From Sphingomonadales bacterium (GTDB lineage Bacteria; Pseudomonadota; Alphaproteobacteria; Sphingomonadales; Govanellaceae): 64,000 nucleotides of DNA. The DNA lies in the NCBI GenBank assembly GCA_019455285.1, contig JACFMS010000005.1:1-64000 (forward strand). The letters are read 5' to 3'. Made by a program: the position numbers and the translations under genes. This document shows, one piece after another, positions 25,511 through 36,000 of this stretch; position 1 is the stretch's first letter, and each line of letters opens with the position of its first letter. Under the pieces are notes generated by a model, which worked only from the letters and a program-made list of their open reading frames with translations, had not been told where the DNA came from and made no database searches.

Positions 25511-26680
25511 CTACCCCGCGAAATAGCGCTCGAGGATCAAGCGATAGATGCGGCGCAAGGTGTCGAGGTCGGCGACCGCGATGCGCTCGTCCGTCTTATG
25601 CATGGTCTCGCCCACCGCGCCGAATTCCACCACCGCACACATGTCCTTGATAAAGCGCGCGTCCGAGGTGCCGCCGCTGGTCGACAGTTCCGGCCGCCGT
25701 CCGGTGACTGTTTCCACCGCGCCCGCCACCACATCGGTAAACAGCCCCGGCGCAGTTAAAAACGCTTCGCCTGAAACCTGGATTTTAAGTTCGTGCGCGC
25801 CAGCCTCGGCGCAGCACGCGTGCAGCCAGCGCGTCAGCGACGCGGCGGTATGGCGATCGTTGAAGCGGATGTTGAGCCGCGCCGTGGCGCGCGCGGGAAT
25901 GACGTTGACCGCCGGGTTGCCGACGTCGATGGAGGTGACTTCCAAATTCGACGGATCGAATTGCGCCGTGCCCTCGTCGAGGCGATGCGCGATCAGTTTG
26001 TCGAGCAATTTGATCAGCCGCGGGATGGGATTGTCGGCAAGCTGCGGATAGGCGACATGACCGCGCGCGCCTAAGACGGTGATCTCGGCGTTGAGGCTGC
26101 CGCGCCGGCCGATCTTGATCATGTCGCCGAGCGCGCGGGGGTTGGACGGCTCGCCTACTACGCAAGCATCAATCGCCTCGCCCCGCGCCTGCATCCAGTC
26201 GAGCACCTTGCGGGTGCCATTGATGGCGACCCCTTCTTCGTCGCCGGTAATCAGCAAACTTATGCTGCCGGGGAGCTTGCCGCCATGGTCGTCAATGAAC
26301 CCTGCCGCCGCCGCGACGAAGGCGGCGATCGCGCCCTTCATGTCGGCCGCGCCGCGACCAAGCACGACGCCATCCTTCAACGTCGCCGCGAACGGGTCCG
26401 CCGACCATTCCTCGACGCTGCCTGCCGGCACCACATCGGTATGACCGGCAAAGCAGAAGTTTGGCTGTCGGTCGCCAATGCGGGCGTAAAGATTATCGAC
26501 CGCCTCAGCCCCCGCTTCCGCAAAGCGCAGGCGGTGACAGGAAAAGCCCAGACCTTTGAGCGCCGTTTCCAGCACGTCGAGGGCGCCGGCGTCCACCGGC
26601 GTCACGCTCGGGCAGCGGATCAGCGCCTGGGTAAGAGCGACGGGATCGCGGGGGTCGACCATCGCCTGCGCCCGGTTCAC
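25511..26680 (-). CDS. dapE: succinyl-diaminopimelate desuccinylase
   Basis: A 389-residue M20-family dizinc hydrolase that frees LL-diaminopimelate and succinate in lysine and peptidoglycan precursor synthesis. Metal motifs are FAGHTDVVP and [14 protein letters not shown], the catalytic Glu-Glu is in TGDEEG, and GTSDARF is near the C-terminus. An ATG at 26680 overlaps the dapD stop as ATGA, so translation is coupled. An ATG six codons later is the other option. The dapD-dapE order is common in this class. Confidence 0.95.
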   Translation of the reverse strand: MNRAQAMVDPRDPVALTQALIRCPSVTPVDAGALDVLETALKGLGFSCHRLRFAEAGAEAVDNLYARIGDRQPNFCFAGHTDVVPAGSVEEWSADPFAATLKDGVVLGRGAADMKGAIAAFVAAAAGFIDDHGGKLPGSISLLITGDEEGVAINGTRKVLDWMQARGEAIDACVVGEPSNPRALGDMIKIGRRGSLNAEITVLGARGHVAYPQLADNPIPRLIKLLDKLIAHRLDEGTAQFDPSNLEVTSIDVGNPAVNVIPARATARLNIRFNDRHTAASLTRWLHACCAEAGAHELKIQVSGEAFLTAPGLFTDVVAGAVETVTGRRPELSTSGGTSDARFIKDMCAVVEFGAVGETMHKTDERIAVADLDTLRRIYRLILERYFAG

Positions 26681-27525
26681 GACCGCAACAGGTCGTTAAT
26701 CGAGGTCTTCTCCCGGGTGCGGGCATCCACCTTCTTGACGATGATCGCCGCGTAAAGGCTGGGACCCGGCGCGCCATCGGGCAGCGGCTTGCCCGGCAGC
26801 GCGCCCGGCACCACCACCGAATAGGCCGGCACCCGGCCGTAAAACACCTCGCCGGTCTCGCGGTCGATGATCTTAGTGGAGGCGCCGATGAAGACCCCCA
26901 TGGAGAGGACCGCGCCTTCCTCCACCACCACCCCCTCGGCCACCTCCGAGCGGGCGCCGATGAAGCAGTTATCCTCGATCACCACCGGCCCGGCCTGGAG
27001 GGGCTCCAGCACCCCGCCGATGCCGACGCCGCCCGAGATATGACAATTCTTGCCGATCTGGGCGCACGAGCCGATGGTGACCCAGGTATCCACCATGGTG
27101 CCCTGGTCCACATAGGCCCCGAGGTTGACGAAGCTCGGCATCAGGATCACGCCGGGGGCGATATAGGCGCCCCGCCGCACGATCGACCCCGGCACGGCGC
27201 GAAAGCCAGCGGCGCGAAAGCGCGCCTCGTCCCAACCGGCGAATTTGGGGGCCACCTTATCAAACCAATGAGCCCCGCCCGGCCCCCCGGGAATGGGGGC
27301 CATGTCGTTCAAACGAAAGGATAAAAGTACCGCTTTTTTGAGCCATTGGTGGACCGTCCAGGCTCCCCCTTCCTTGCTCGCCACCCGCAACTCCCCCTTG
27401 TCGAGGGCCAGGAGCGCCGTATCCACGGCCTCCCGCACCTCGCCCGTGGTCTGGGCGGTGATGGCGTCACGGTTATCCCAAGCCGCCTCAATGACGGCCT
27501 GGCAGGCGGAAACATTGGTGGGCAC
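26677..27525 (-). CDS. dapD: tetrahydrodipicolinate N-succinyltransferase
   Basis: A 282-residue left-handed beta-helix acyltransferase that succinylates tetrahydrodipicolinate in the lysine pathway. The N-terminal helical domain includes [17 protein letters not shown]. The hexapeptide repeat region (about 115-240) has [20 protein letters not shown] and the acyl-CoA site with [17 protein letters not shown] at 27525 was chosen, with AAAGGGG 9 bp upstream; the longer frame to 27573 has no family match. It starts the dapD-dapE operon. Confidence 0.95.
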   Translation of the reverse strand: MPTNVSACQAVIEAAWDNRDAITAQTTGEVREAVDTALLALDKGELRVASKEGGAWTVHQWLKKAVLLSFRLNDMAPIPGGPGGAHWFDKVAPKFAGWDEARFRAAGFRAVPGSIVRRGAYIAPGVILMPSFVNLGAYVDQGTMVDTWVTIGSCAQIGKNCHISGGVGIGGVLEPLQAGPVVIEDNCFIGARSEVAEGVVVEEGAVLSMGVFIGASTKIIDRETGEVFYGRVPAYSVVVPGALPGKPLPDGAPGPSLYAAIIVKKVDARTREKTSINDLLRS

Positions 27526-27668
27526 GCGTCGATCCCCTTTAATGGTTGCTTTCTTGCCGCCATGAGATGGCAAAGGCCAAGGCCGCTGTCAACAGACGTC
27601 GGCGGCCTGATTAAAGCTGTATTAACGCTCGGCGGCTAGTCTTTACCCGGTGGCGGTGAGGGAATTTC

Positions 27669-29423
27669 GTGGTTCAAGTATCGCGCGAGACAGCCAAGGT
27701 GATGAAATTGCCGGCCGGGGACAAGCTTCCTCGGCCGTCGGGCGAGGTCGGCGCGGCCCTGCTGGCGGCTGACGTCATCGGCAAGTTTCCCGGCCCAGCC
27801 TTGGCCGTTGATGGCGACTTGAAGGTTCTTGCGGCCAACGTTCATGCCGGTCTCCTGGAAGAGGCTCTGAAGAACGCCGACAGCCCGGTGGCTACCCTGG
27901 TCCACCGCACCTTCGCCCACGGCGCGCCGATCACCCATAAAGTTACCTTGCGCGGCAAGGCCGGCGTCCACCATGTGGAGCTGATCGCCATGCCGGGTCG
28001 CATCAGTCGCGGCAAACAGAGCCGCTCAACCGCGTCGGCGGTGATCATCTTGGCCCGCGACACGACGCTGGAGCAGAATCTGACCCAGGCGCTGGTGGAC
28101 TCCCGGCAGATGTTCAAGGATCTGTTGAGCTGCGCCGGCGACTTTGCCTGGGAGACTGACGCCGGTGGCATCCTGCGCTATGTCTCTCCCCTCGGCGGCT
28201 TCGGCTATGCCGCCCACGAAATGACCGGGCGCGCCGCTGTTGATTTTCTCGCCGAGGATGATACCGCCGCCGACAATCCGTTCACGGCCCGCGAGCGCAT
28301 CGATGGCGCCATCCGCCGCTTGTGGCGCGGCGACGGCTCGCTGGCCGAAGTCCTGATCTCGGCCATTCCGGTGATCAACTCGGACGGACGCTATGGCGGC
28401 GCCCGCGGCATCTGCCGCGATATCACCGTCGAACGCGAGCAGCAGGAAGCGATGCGCCGCCTGGCCCGCGCCGAATCCCTGTCGTCCGATATCTTGGCCC
28501 TGGCCGGGCGCGGTTTGCGGCAGCGCGACATCGTCCGCCAAGCCGCCGCCATCATCGGCGAGGCCTGGGGCGCTTCTTGCGCCATCTTTCTCGTCGCCGA
28601 AGACGGCGTGGTCGCCTGCGACCCGCACAAGATCGCGGCGCATCCCAATTTGCGGCCCATCGTTGCCGCCATGACGCGCCCGGATAGCGACGGCGGCGTG
28701 CGGCCGCTCCTGCTCGCTGAACCGGGCGACAAGCCGCTCTTGGCGGTGCCGATCCGCCTTGGCGCCGCCATTCTTGGCGTGCTGATGGTCGCTCTGGCGG
28801 AAGCGTCGGTCCATGATGACGCCGCTTTGGCCGCTCCCTTCGAATTGGCCGCCAATACGCTCGGCGTGGTGCTGGACCACGCGCGGCTGACCGCCGCCAG
28901 CGCCCGCGCGCCGGGCATCGATGACTTGCACAACCTTTACAACGGCGCGGATTTCGATCGCGCGCTCGCCGCACGCTTGGAAAGCGCCGGGCCGTCGAGC
29001 CGCCTGTCGCATCTGTTGTTGTTGGAAATCGACGGCTATCTCGCCGCCATGGCGCGCATCGATCACGCCATCGGCGAAGCCATCCTGAATGAGTTCGCCC
29101 GCACCTTGCGCCACAGCACGCGCCATGGCGATTTGCTGGCCTGGCTGGGCGAGGCGCGGTTCGCGTTGTGGCTCGATCGCAGCGATCTGAATGGCGCGGT
29201 GAGCAAAATCGAACGACTGAAGGCGACGCTGAAGGAAATCGCCGCCGCCAACGGTTTGGCTAAATCGACGCTGAGCGTAAGCTGCGGCGTCGCCCCCTGG
29301 CCCATGGCGGCCAAACAGGCCTCGGTGCCGGCCTTGCTGGCGCTAGCCTCGGCGGCGCTTGATGAGGCCAAGCGCAAGGGGCGCGGCCAATGGGCGCAGG
29401 CGCTGGCCGCCGGCGGCGCGTAG
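27669..29423 (+). CDS. PAS-GAF-degenerate GGDEF signalling protein
   Basis: A 584-residue cytosolic sensor-like protein without membrane segments. A PAS-like region (about 35-125) precedes a second PAS with PAC (about 150-260: DFAWETDAGGILRYVSPLGG, ending GICRDITVERE). A GAF-like domain covers about 280-420 and a GGDEF-fold domain about 430-575. The signature GGDEF is replaced by GEARF at residues 494-498, so cyclase activity is very unlikely; nucleotide or partner binding may remain. Start is GTG at 27669 behind GAGGG. It is followed closely by the DUF2336 gene, suggesting a shared pathway. Confidence 0.82.
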   Translation: MVQVSRETAKVMKLPAGDKLPRPSGEVGAALLAADVIGKFPGPALAVDGDLKVLAANVHAGLLEEALKNADSPVATLVHRTFAHGAPITHKVTLRGKAGVHHVELIAMPGRISRGKQSRSTASAVIILARDTTLEQNLTQALVDSRQMFKDLLSCAGDFAWETDAGGILRYVSPLGGFGYAAHEMTGRAAVDFLAEDDTAADNPFTARERIDGAIRRLWRGDGSLAEVLISAIPVINSDGRYGGARGICRDITVEREQQEAMRRLARAESLSSDILALAGRGLRQRDIVRQAAAIIGEAWGASCAIFLVAEDGVVACDPHKIAAHPNLRPIVAAMTRPDSDGGVRPLLLAEPGDKPLLAVPIRLGAAILGVLMVALAEASVHDDAALAAPFELAANTLGVVLDHARLTAASARAPGIDDLHNLYNGADFDRALAARLESAGPSSRLSHLLLLEIDGYLAAMARIDHAIGEAILNEFARTLRHSTRHGDLLAWLGEARFALWLDRSDLNGAVSKIERLKATLKEIAAANGLAKSTLSVSCGVAPWPMAAKQASVPALLALASAALDEAKRKGRGQWAQALAAGGA

Positions 29424-29464
29424 AAAATGGCTATTGGAGTGATAACGCGGTGTTCCGGCCAACG

Positions 29465-30712
29465 ATGAAAAATCTTCAACCGTCACCTACGGCCTTGCCG
29501 GCGCGGCTATCCTATGAACAGGCGCGGGCCATTCTGGAAGAAAAAAATCATGCCGCCAAACTGGAGCTTGCCAGCCGCGACGACGCGCGCCCGGAAATGC
29601 TCTACTATCTGGCCGGCGAGCAATCGAGCGAGATCCGCCGTGAAGTGGCGCGCAACGCGCTCACGCCCTATCACGCCAATCGCCTGCTGGCGAACGACAA
29701 GGAGGACGAGGTGCGCGTCGAGCTGGCGCGCAAGGTGGCGCGGCTGCTGCCCGATTGCGACGCCGGCGAAGTTCGGGAAACCCGCGAGCGGGTCATCGAG
29801 CTTCTCGACCTTCTCGCCAAAGACCAGGCAACTCATGTGCGCCAAGTCATTGCCGAGGAGCTGAAGGCATCGCCGCATGCGCCCAAATCCGTCATCCAGC
29901 ATCTGGCGCGCGATCAGGAATCACAGGTTTGCGCGCCGATACTGGAATATTCGCCGCTACTGAGCGATGAGGACTTGCGGGAAATCATCGCCTATACCAA
30001 GGCCCACGACGCGCTCGTCGCCATTGCCCGCCGGCAAGGGCTCGGCGAGGACGTGGCGCAGGATATCGCCGCTTCGCTCGATGTGCCGGCGGTAGCCTCG
30101 CTTCTGGCCAATCAGAGCGCGCGCATTCGCGAGGAAACCTTGAACTTCATCGTCGATCATGCGCCGGACGTGATCGAATGGCACGAACCCTTGGCCAAGC
30201 GTCCCAATCTGTCGCTGCGTCTGATGCGCCGCATCGCCACCTTTGTCGCCTCGGCGCTGGTGGAGGTGATGGTGGAGCGTAATGACCTGGGCGCCGGCGA
30301 CGGCAAGGCGCTCTTGGGCCGAGTCAAGGAGCGCTTGGCCAACGAATCCGTTAATCAGGACGATATCGACTCAGTGACGCAAACGGTGCGGGATTTTCAT
30401 GCCCGCGGCCTCCTGAACGACGCCTTCCTCACTGAAGCCATCGACAACAAGCAACGCGAGGTGGTGATCCAGGCGCTGGCCATTCTGGCGCATTGCGATG
30501 ACGCCACGGTGCGCAGGGTGTTTGCATCGAAGAATGGGCGCAACGTTACGGCGCTGGTATGGAAGGCGGGGCTGTCCATGCGCACCGCCTATCGCGTGCA
30601 GACCGAAGTCGCCTTCGTGCCACCGCAGCAGATCCTGAACGCCCGCGGCGGCATGGACTACCCCTTAAGCAACGATCTGATGGCCAGCCTGTTTGAGCGC
30701 TTTCTTAGCTGA
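29465..30712 (+). CDS. DUF2336 domain-containing protein
   Basis: A 415-residue all-helical protein of the DUF2336 family, known mainly from alphaproteobacteria and built of HEAT-like repeats. Repeating units such as [31 protein letters not shown] and [15 protein letters not shown] fill about residues 35-190. The ATG at 29465 was used because the conserved N-terminus starts there. It begins 41 bp after the degenerate GGDEF gene. Its last 8 bp overlap convergent argB. Some relatives act as partners or scaffolds in signalling, but a function cannot be assigned here. Confidence 0.85.
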   Translation: MKNLQPSPTALPARLSYEQARAILEEKNHAAKLELASRDDARPEMLYYLAGEQSSEIRREVARNALTPYHANRLLANDKEDEVRVELARKVARLLPDCDAGEVRETRERVIELLDLLAKDQATHVRQVIAEELKASPHAPKSVIQHLARDQESQVCAPILEYSPLLSDEDLREIIAYTKAHDALVAIARRQGLGEDVAQDIAASLDVPAVASLLANQSARIREETLNFIVDHAPDVIEWHEPLAKRPNLSLRLMRRIATFVASALVEVMVERNDLGAGDGKALLGRVKERLANESVNQDDIDSVTQTVRDFHARGLLNDAFLTEAIDNKQREVVIQALAILAHCDDATVRRVFASKNGRNVTALVWKAGLSMRTAYRVQTEVAFVPPQQILNARGGMDYPLSNDLMASLFERFLS

Positions 30713-31643
30713 CCGTACTCTCGCGCCGGATGAGCGTGCCGACGCCGTGTTCGGTGAACACTTCGAGGAGCACGGCGTGCGGCACCCGACCGTCGATGAT
30801 CACTGCCCCCGGCACGCCGGCGTCCACTACATCCAGACAGGTTTCGATCTTCGGCACCATGCCGCCGTGAATGGTGCCGTCAGCGATGTGCTTGTGCGCT
30901 TCGCGCGCCGTCATAAAGGCAATGAGCTGCCCCGCGCCGTCGAGCACGCCCGCAACATCGGTCAGCAACAACAGTCGTTCCGCCTTGACCGCCTTGGCGA
31001 TGGCGCCGGCCATGGTGTCGGCGTTAATGTTGTAGGTATCGCCATTATCGCCAAAGCCGATGGGCGCGATCACCGGAATGATGTCGGAACGGGTGAAGAC
31101 TTCCAGCACATGCGGGTTGACCTCGTGCGGATCGCCGACAAAGCCGATGTCCACCACCTGCTCGATGTTGGAATCAGGGTCGCGCCGGGTGCGCTGGATG
31201 CGCCGCGCCCGCACCAGATTGCCGTCCTTGCCCGACAATCCCACCGCCATGCCGCCCGCTTCATTAATGGAAGCGACGATGGATTTGTTGATGCTGCCGG
31301 AGAGCACCATTTCGGCGATCTCCACGGTGGCGGCGTCGGTGACCCGCAAGCCATCGACGAACGAGCTTTGAATTTTCAAGCGCTCCAGCATGCGGCCGAT
31401 CTGCGGCCCGCCGCCGTGCACCACGATGGGATTGATGCCCACCTGCTTGAGAAGCACGATGTCGCGGGCGAACTCTAAGGAGCGCGCCTCGTCGCCCATG
31501 GCATGGCCGCCGTACTTGATGACGAAGGTCTTGCCGTTGTAGCGGCGCATATAGGGCAGCGCCTCGACCAGCGTCCCGGCCTGCTTCAGCCAGCGCTTCT
31601 GTTCCTTTTCCTTGTCCGTCTGTTTTGGTGTGGTCTCAGCCAT
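30705..31643 (-). CDS. argB: acetylglutamate kinase
   Basis: A 312-residue kinase for N-acetylglutamate, the second step of arginine synthesis. The phosphate-binding KYGGHAM is near residue 45, the substrate motif [10 protein letters not shown] near residue 76, and [12 protein letters not shown] with [11 protein letters not shown] near the C-terminal ATP site. The N-terminal extension with a predicted helix resembles the arginine-sensitive hexameric forms. It is the last gene of the rpmH-rnpA-yidD-yidC-engB-argB run, 65 bp after engB. Its 3' end overlaps the convergent DUF2336 gene. Confidence 0.95.
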   Translation of the reverse strand: MAETTPKQTDKEKEQKRWLKQAGTLVEALPYMRRYNGKTFVIKYGGHAMGDEARSLEFARDIVLLKQVGINPIVVHGGGPQIGRMLERLKIQSSFVDGLRVTDAATVEIAEMVLSGSINKSIVASINEAGGMAVGLSGKDGNLVRARRIQRTRRDPDSNIEQVVDIGFVGDPHEVNPHVLEVFTRSDIIPVIAPIGFGDNGDTYNINADTMAGAIAKAVKAERLLLLTDVAGVLDGAGQLIAFMTAREAHKHIADGTIHGGMVPKIETCLDVVDAGVPGAVIIDGRVPHAVLLEVFTEHGVGTLIRRESTVS

Positions 31644-31708
31644 GCCCGTCGCCCCCTTGGGAATTCTTAGACAGACTCTTAGAGTTCGGCCGGGTTATAG
31701 CCTAAACT

Positions 31709-32353
31709 TTATCCGCTCGCAAAGGCGGCGATGTGGGCGCGCAAGTCGGCGATGCCCCAGCCCTTCTCGGCGCTGGTCAGAAACACCTCCGGATGGGCGG
31801 CGACATGGCGTTTGGCGTACTCCTGGGTTGCCACAAGGACGGCCTCGCGTTCGGTGGCGGAGAGTTTATCGGCCTTGGTCAGGACGATAAGGTAAGATAC
31901 CGCCACCTCGTCAAAAAGCGTCATCATCTCCTCGTCGCTGGGCTTGATCCCATGGCGGGCATCCACCAGGAGGCAGACGCGACGCAAGCTGGGGCGTCCC
32001 TTAAGATAGCTTTTGAGGAGTTTTACCCAACGTTCGACCATGGATTTCGGGGCCTTGGCGTAGCCGTAGCCGGGCAGGTCGACGAGATAAAGCGCCGGTC
32101 CGGTTTCGTTACCCAGACGAAAGAAATTGATCTCCTGGGTACGGCCCGGGGTATTGGAGGCGCGAGCCAGCGCCTTGCGGCCGGTCAGCGCGTTCAGCAA
32201 GCTCGACTTGCCGACATTGGAGCGCCCGGCAAACGCCACCTCGGCCAGATCGGCGGGCGGCAGACCATCAAGCGCGACGACGCCTTTGACAAAGGCGCAC
32301 GGCTGGGTAAACAGCCAGCGCCCATGTTCGATCGCATCGTCCGCTTCCGTCAT
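31709..32353 (-). CDS. engB: ribosome biogenesis GTP-binding protein EngB/YihA
   Basis: A 214-residue small GTPase needed for large-subunit assembly. G1 is GRSNVGKSSLLN, G3 DLPGYGYA, G4 TKADK; the G2 threonine lies in NTPGRTQ. Length is usual. It starts 3 bp after the yidC stop, so it is in the same operon, the arrangement found in most alphaproteobacteria. Confidence 0.95.
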   Translation of the reverse strand: MTEADDAIEHGRWLFTQPCAFVKGVVALDGLPPADLAEVAFAGRSNVGKSSLLNALTGRKALARASNTPGRTQEINFFRLGNETGPALYLVDLPGYGYAKAPKSMVERWVKLLKSYLKGRPSLRRVCLLVDARHGIKPSDEEMMTLFDEVAVSYLIVLTKADKLSATEREAVLVATQEYAKRHVAAHPEVFLTSAEKGWGIADLRAHIAAFASG

Positions 32354-32356
32354 GGG

Positions 32357-34069
32357 TTACGCCGGCGCCGCCGCCATGCGCTTCATGATCACCCACTGCT
32401 GCAAGATCGACAACAGGTTGTTCCACGTCCAGTAAATGACCAGACCGACCGGGAATGAGGCCAGCATGAAGGTGAAAATCAGCGGCAGGAACATCATCAC
32501 CTTGGCCTGGATGGGATCAGGCGGCGTCGGGTTGAGGCGCTGCTGAATGTACATGGTAATGCCCATCAGGATCGGCCAGATGCCGATGGCGAGAAGCTGC
32601 GGCGGATCCCAGGGAATAAGGCCAAAGAGATTGACCACCGTCAACGGGTCGGGCGCCGAGAGATCATGCACCCAGCCGTAAAACGGCGCATGACGCATTT
32701 CCAGCGTAACGAACAGCACCTTATAGAGCGCGAAGAACACCGGGATCTGCAACAGGATCGGCAAGCAACCCGCCATCGGGTTGACTTGTTCTTTCTTGTA
32801 GAGCTCCATCATTTCCTGCTGCAGGCGCAGCTTGTCGTCGCCGCAGCGTTCCTTGAGCGCCTGCATCTTGGGTTGCAGCTGCTTCATCTTGTTCATCGCC
32901 ACATAGGATTTGTTGGCGAGCGGGAAGAAGGCGAGCTTCAAGAGGACGGTCAGCGCCATGATGGCCAGCCCGAAGTTGCCCATCACGTTATGGAAATAAT
33001 GCAAGGTATAAAAGATCGGCTTGGTGAACCAATAGAACCAGCCCCAGTCGACGCCGCGGTCGAAGCGTGAAATGCCCAGCTTTTGTTCATAATCGTCGAG
33101 CAGCGACACCACCTTGGCGCCGGCGAAAATACGGCTCGTCACTTCGCTCGATTGTCCCGGCGCGATGGCGCGGGCGTCCAGCCGGTAGTCCACCTGATAG
33201 CGCTTGGCGCCATTATCGCCGACGAAGGCGAAACGCCCCTCATAAGCGTGACCCTGATCGGGTATGAGCGCGGTCAGCCAGTACTTGTCGGTCATGCCGA
33301 GCCAGCCGCCGGCGCCCTGCTGCGTAAAGCGGCCTTCTTCCTCGATCTCGCCGTAGGATTTTTCCACCAAGGTTTCACCAAAGACGCCGATCGGCCCTTC
33401 ATGGAGAATATAGGTGGCCTTTCCCGCCGGCGCGCCGCGCCGCGAGGCCAAGGCGAACGGCGCCATGCTCAACGTCTTGTCGCTGCCGTTGTCGACCCCC
33501 TGCGTCACCGTAAAAAGATAATTATCGTCAACGGCGATGGTGCGGGTGAAGGTCACGCCCTGCGGGCTCTGCCAGGTGAGCGTCACCGGCTTGCCAGGCG
33601 TGAGCACGGTATCGCTGCTACTCCACACGGTATCCGCCGTCGGCACGTCAATGCCGCTGCCCGGCGCCACCGCCCAGCCGACGTCGACGAAGTAGGCATC
33701 CGCCGAACCGACGGGCGACAGCAGCGTCACCGCCGACGCTCCCTTCTGCAAGGACGTGCGATAATCGGTCAGCACCAAATCATCAATGCGGCCGCCGACG
33801 AGCGAGACCGAGCCGGTCAATTTCGCCGAGCGGATGGCGATGCGCGGCGCTTGCTTGATGACGTCCTCGCGGCTGGCGGGCGTCGCCGTTTCCCGCACCG
33901 ACGGCAGATCACCCACCGCGGCGGCCGGCGGCGTCGCCGCCACCTCGCTCTGCGCCACCTGGCGGGCGCGCTCCGCCTCCATCTTCGGACGCATGAACAA
34001 CAGGTCGTAGCCGAGGAGGATGACCAGCGAAATCACGAAGGCGAGGATCAGGTTTTTATTTTCAGACAT
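32357..34069 (-). CDS. yidC: membrane protein insertase YidC
   Basis: A 570-residue Oxa1/YidC insertase. The first membrane helix is at about residues 5-22 (LILAFVISLVILLGYDLLFM), then a large periplasmic domain (to about 330), then the five-helix core with FYWFTKPIFYTLHYFH, the cytosolic MKQLQPKMQALKER hairpin and the MAGCLPILLQIPVFFALY helix. It inserts inner-membrane proteins alone or with Sec. The ATG at 34069 is the family start; the upstream frame overlaps yidD and is rejected. It follows yidD by 10 bp. Confidence 0.96.
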   Translation of the reverse strand: MSENKNLILAFVISLVILLGYDLLFMRPKMEAERARQVAQSEVAATPPAAAVGDLPSVRETATPASREDVIKQAPRIAIRSAKLTGSVSLVGGRIDDLVLTDYRTSLQKGASAVTLLSPVGSADAYFVDVGWAVAPGSGIDVPTADTVWSSSDTVLTPGKPVTLTWQSPQGVTFTRTIAVDDNYLFTVTQGVDNGSDKTLSMAPFALASRRGAPAGKATYILHEGPIGVFGETLVEKSYGEIEEEGRFTQQGAGGWLGMTDKYWLTALIPDQGHAYEGRFAFVGDNGAKRYQVDYRLDARAIAPGQSSEVTSRIFAGAKVVSLLDDYEQKLGISRFDRGVDWGWFYWFTKPIFYTLHYFHNVMGNFGLAIMALTVLLKLAFFPLANKSYVAMNKMKQLQPKMQALKERCGDDKLRLQQEMMELYKKEQVNPMAGCLPILLQIPVFFALYKVLFVTLEMRHAPFYGWVHDLSAPDPLTVVNLFGLIPWDPPQLLAIGIWPILMGITMYIQQRLNPTPPDPIQAKVMMFLPLIFTFMLASFPVGLVIYWTWNNLLSILQQWVIMKRMAAAPA

Positions 34070-34079
34070 CAAAATACGC

Positions 34080-34340
34080 TTACCGGTCGGGTTGATAGGT
34101 CGAAGGGGACGGCGGCACCGGATCAAAGCCGGAACCACCCCAGGGATGGCAGCGCGCCAGCCGCCGCAGCGCCAGGGCAAAGCCGCGCCCCAGCCCATGG
34201 CTCTCCACGGCCTCGATGGCGTAAGCTGAGCAGGTCGGGGTAAACCGGCAACGCGGGGGGATCAGCGGCGAGATGAGGTAGCGATAAACCCGCACCGGCG
34301 CCAGCACCAATATCTTAATCCAATCCGTCGCCGCCATCAC
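34080..34340 (-). CDS. yidD: membrane protein insertion efficiency factor YidD
   Basis: An 86-residue YidD protein. It has the family core [20 protein letters not shown] and [14 protein letters not shown], then the [14 protein letters not shown] tail. It is an inner-membrane-associated accessory factor for YidC-dependent insertion. It starts 1 codon before the rnpA stop (4-bp overlap), and yidC follows. Confidence 0.95.
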   Translation of the reverse strand: MMAATDWIKILVLAPVRVYRYLISPLIPPRCRFTPTCSAYAIEAVESHGLGRGFALALRRLARCHPWGGSGFDPVPPSPSTYQPDR

Positions 34341-34705
34341 CCATTCCCAGCCCCTGTCTTGGGGCGCGCTACCTTAAGCCGAGAGACTGCGGCGTTCAAG
34401 TCATCGATCAGGGCCGCGAACGGCCGGCTGGCGGTGGCCTGGCGGGCGATGAGCACATAGTCGAAGCCGGGGGCGGCCACCAGGGGCAGGTGATTGACCG
34501 CCAGCGCTCGTAGCCGGCGCTTGGCGCGGTTGCGGGTAACCGCGTTGCCGACCTTGCGGCTGGCGGTGATGCCGTAGCGTAGGCCAGCGGGAGCTCCGGG
34601 CGGCGCTGGGGCGGCCTGCACCAGAATGCCGGGGGTCGCCCACTTGCGGCCGGCGGCGGCCACCCGCAGGAAATCCCCTCGTCGCCTCAACACCATGGGC
34701 CGCAT
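34337..34705 (-). CDS. rnpA: ribonuclease P protein component
   Basis: A 122-residue RnpA, the protein subunit of the RNase P ribozyme that matures tRNA 5' ends. The N-terminal [16 protein letters not shown] and the basic RNR-type motif [14 protein letters not shown] are present. ATG at 34705 or at codon 4 are both possible. It is separated from rpmH by a strong hairpin and overlaps yidD by 4 bp. The RNA subunit is not in this window. Confidence 0.93.
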   Translation of the reverse strand: MRPMVLRRRGDFLRVAAAGRKWATPGILVQAAPAPPGAPAGLRYGITASRKVGNAVTRNRAKRRLRALAVNHLPLVAAPGFDYVLIARQATASRPFAALIDDLNAAVSRLKVARPKTGAGNG

Positions 34706-34724
34706 ATCACCCTCTAAAATGCGA

Positions 34725-34755
34725 ATCGCCGGCCGCGTAACCGCAGGCCGGCGAT
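34725..34755 (-). terminator. hairpin between rpmH and rnpA
   Basis: A perfect 10-bp inverted repeat, ATCGCCGGCC/GGCCGGCGAT with an 11-nt loop, lies 24 bp downstream of rpmH. Only a short T-run (ATTTTAG) follows on the minus strand. It probably causes partial termination or marks a processing site, keeping ribosomal protein mRNA more abundant than rnpA-yidC mRNA. Confidence 0.5.
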
Positions 34756-34779
34756 GCCAATCAGCCAGGTCGGGAGGGC

Positions 34780-34914
34780 TTAAGCGCTTAACCGTTTGCG
34801 CCCCTTGGCGCGGCGCGCTGAGAGAACCCCCTGGCCGCCCTTGGTCGCCATCCGGGCGCGAAAGCCATGACGGCGCTTGCGCACCAGCCGGCTCGGTTGA
34901 AAAGTCCGTTTCAC
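34780..34914 (-). CDS. rpmH: 50S ribosomal protein L34
   Basis: A 44-residue ribosomal protein read directly from the minus strand: it begins (M)[17 protein letters not shown], continues [10 protein letters not shown], and ends AKGRKRLSA. These match the universal L34 sequence. The start is GTG at 34914, with GGAGG 6 bp upstream. It leads the rnpA-yidD-yidC operon in the standard order. Confidence 0.97.
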   Translation of the reverse strand: MKRTFQPSRLVRKRRHGFRARMATKGGQGVLSARRAKGRKRLSA

Positions 34915-35123
34915 GCTAACCTCCGTAAATTCTAGGTCGCCCGCCCCATGACGGCGGGGCGCGCCAAATCAGCCTTGCTCTATAGTGGCTGGGCGGCTGG
35001 AAGTCAACGCCGGCGGCGCCTGCCGTCAAAATCCCTCGCGGCCGATCACGCCCGGGTGATAGGGCCATGCGCCTGCGGCCAAAATAGAGTACCTTGTGGC
35101 GATAATTAAGAGGGGTCGGGGGG

Positions 35124-35996
35124 ATGGAGTTGAGGGTGAGAACAGCGCGACAATGGCTACGCCGTGGCTGGCGGGCGCTAGGCTTGGCGGCGATGGCAGC
35201 GGTGCTGATCGCCGCTTCAGCGGCGGCGGCGCCGGAAATGCGGCTGTTGCCGCGCTGGCAGGCGCATTCCATGGTCGCCACCCTGCGGGTCGACCATGGG
35301 CCCTGGGACCGTTTTTTGCAGACCTACGTGGCGGCCGGCGCTGACGGCATCAACCGCGTGGCTTACGGCAAGGTGACGGCCGCAGACCGCCAGGCGCTGG
35401 CCGCCTACATCAAGGCCTTGGGCGCCATCGAAGTCGACCGCCTGACCCGCGATCAGCAGATGGCCTACTGGATCAACCTTTATAACGCCGTCACCGTCAA
35501 GGTGGTGCTCGACCATTACCCGGTCAACAGCATCCGCGACATCAACCTGTCCAAGGGCTTCTTTGCCACCGGTCCGTGGGGGGCGAAGCTGGTCACCGTC
35601 GACGGCGTGCCCTTGTCGCTCGATGAGATCGAACATAGCATCCTGCGGCCGATCTGGCGCGACGCGCGTATTCATTATGCGCTCAATTGCGCCTCCCTCG
35701 GCTGCCCCAATCTGGCGCTCACCGCCTATACCGCCGAGCGTTTGAAACTGATGCTCGAAGTGGCGGCGCGCTCTTTCGTCAATCATCCGCGTGGCGTCAA
35801 GGTCACTGATGCAGGCATAGAGGTATCCTCGATCTACAAATGGTACGCGGATGATTTCGGCGGCGCGCGCGATTATCTGCTTGACCATCTCCTGCGCTAT
35901 GCCGCGCCCGAGCTTAAAGAGCAGATCGAAGACAGCCGGCGCATTGTCGATTATCACTATGACTGGCGCCTCAACGACGCCGCCCAGGTGAAATAA
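35124..35996 (+). CDS. DUF547 domain-containing exported protein
   Basis: A 290-residue protein. A signal peptide (about residues 1-36, basic start, hydrophobic AAMAAVLIAASAAAA) is followed by the DUF547 domain with QQMAYWINLYNAVTVKVVLDHYP, the HYALNCASLGCPNL motif and an EVSSIYKWYADDF segment. Family members have a papain- or transglutaminase-like fold, with Cys in NCAS as a candidate nucleophile, but the function is undescribed. It lies 4 bp before the TVP38 gene and probably shares its transcript. Confidence 0.85.
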   Translation: MELRVRTARQWLRRGWRALGLAAMAAVLIAASAAAAPEMRLLPRWQAHSMVATLRVDHGPWDRFLQTYVAAGADGINRVAYGKVTAADRQALAAYIKALGAIEVDRLTRDQQMAYWINLYNAVTVKVVLDHYPVNSIRDINLSKGFFATGPWGAKLVTVDGVPLSLDEIEHSILRPIWRDARIHYALNCASLGCPNLALTAYTAERLKLMLEVAARSFVNHPRGVKVTDAGIEVSSIYKWYADDFGGARDYLLDHLLRYAAPELKEQIEDSRRIVDYHYDWRLNDAAQVK

Positions 35997-36000
35997 ATCG

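Noticed and set aside
34915-35123. Possible replication origin next to rpmH-rnpA
   Set aside because: No DnaA-box cluster, AT-rich unwinding region or dnaA gene is seen.
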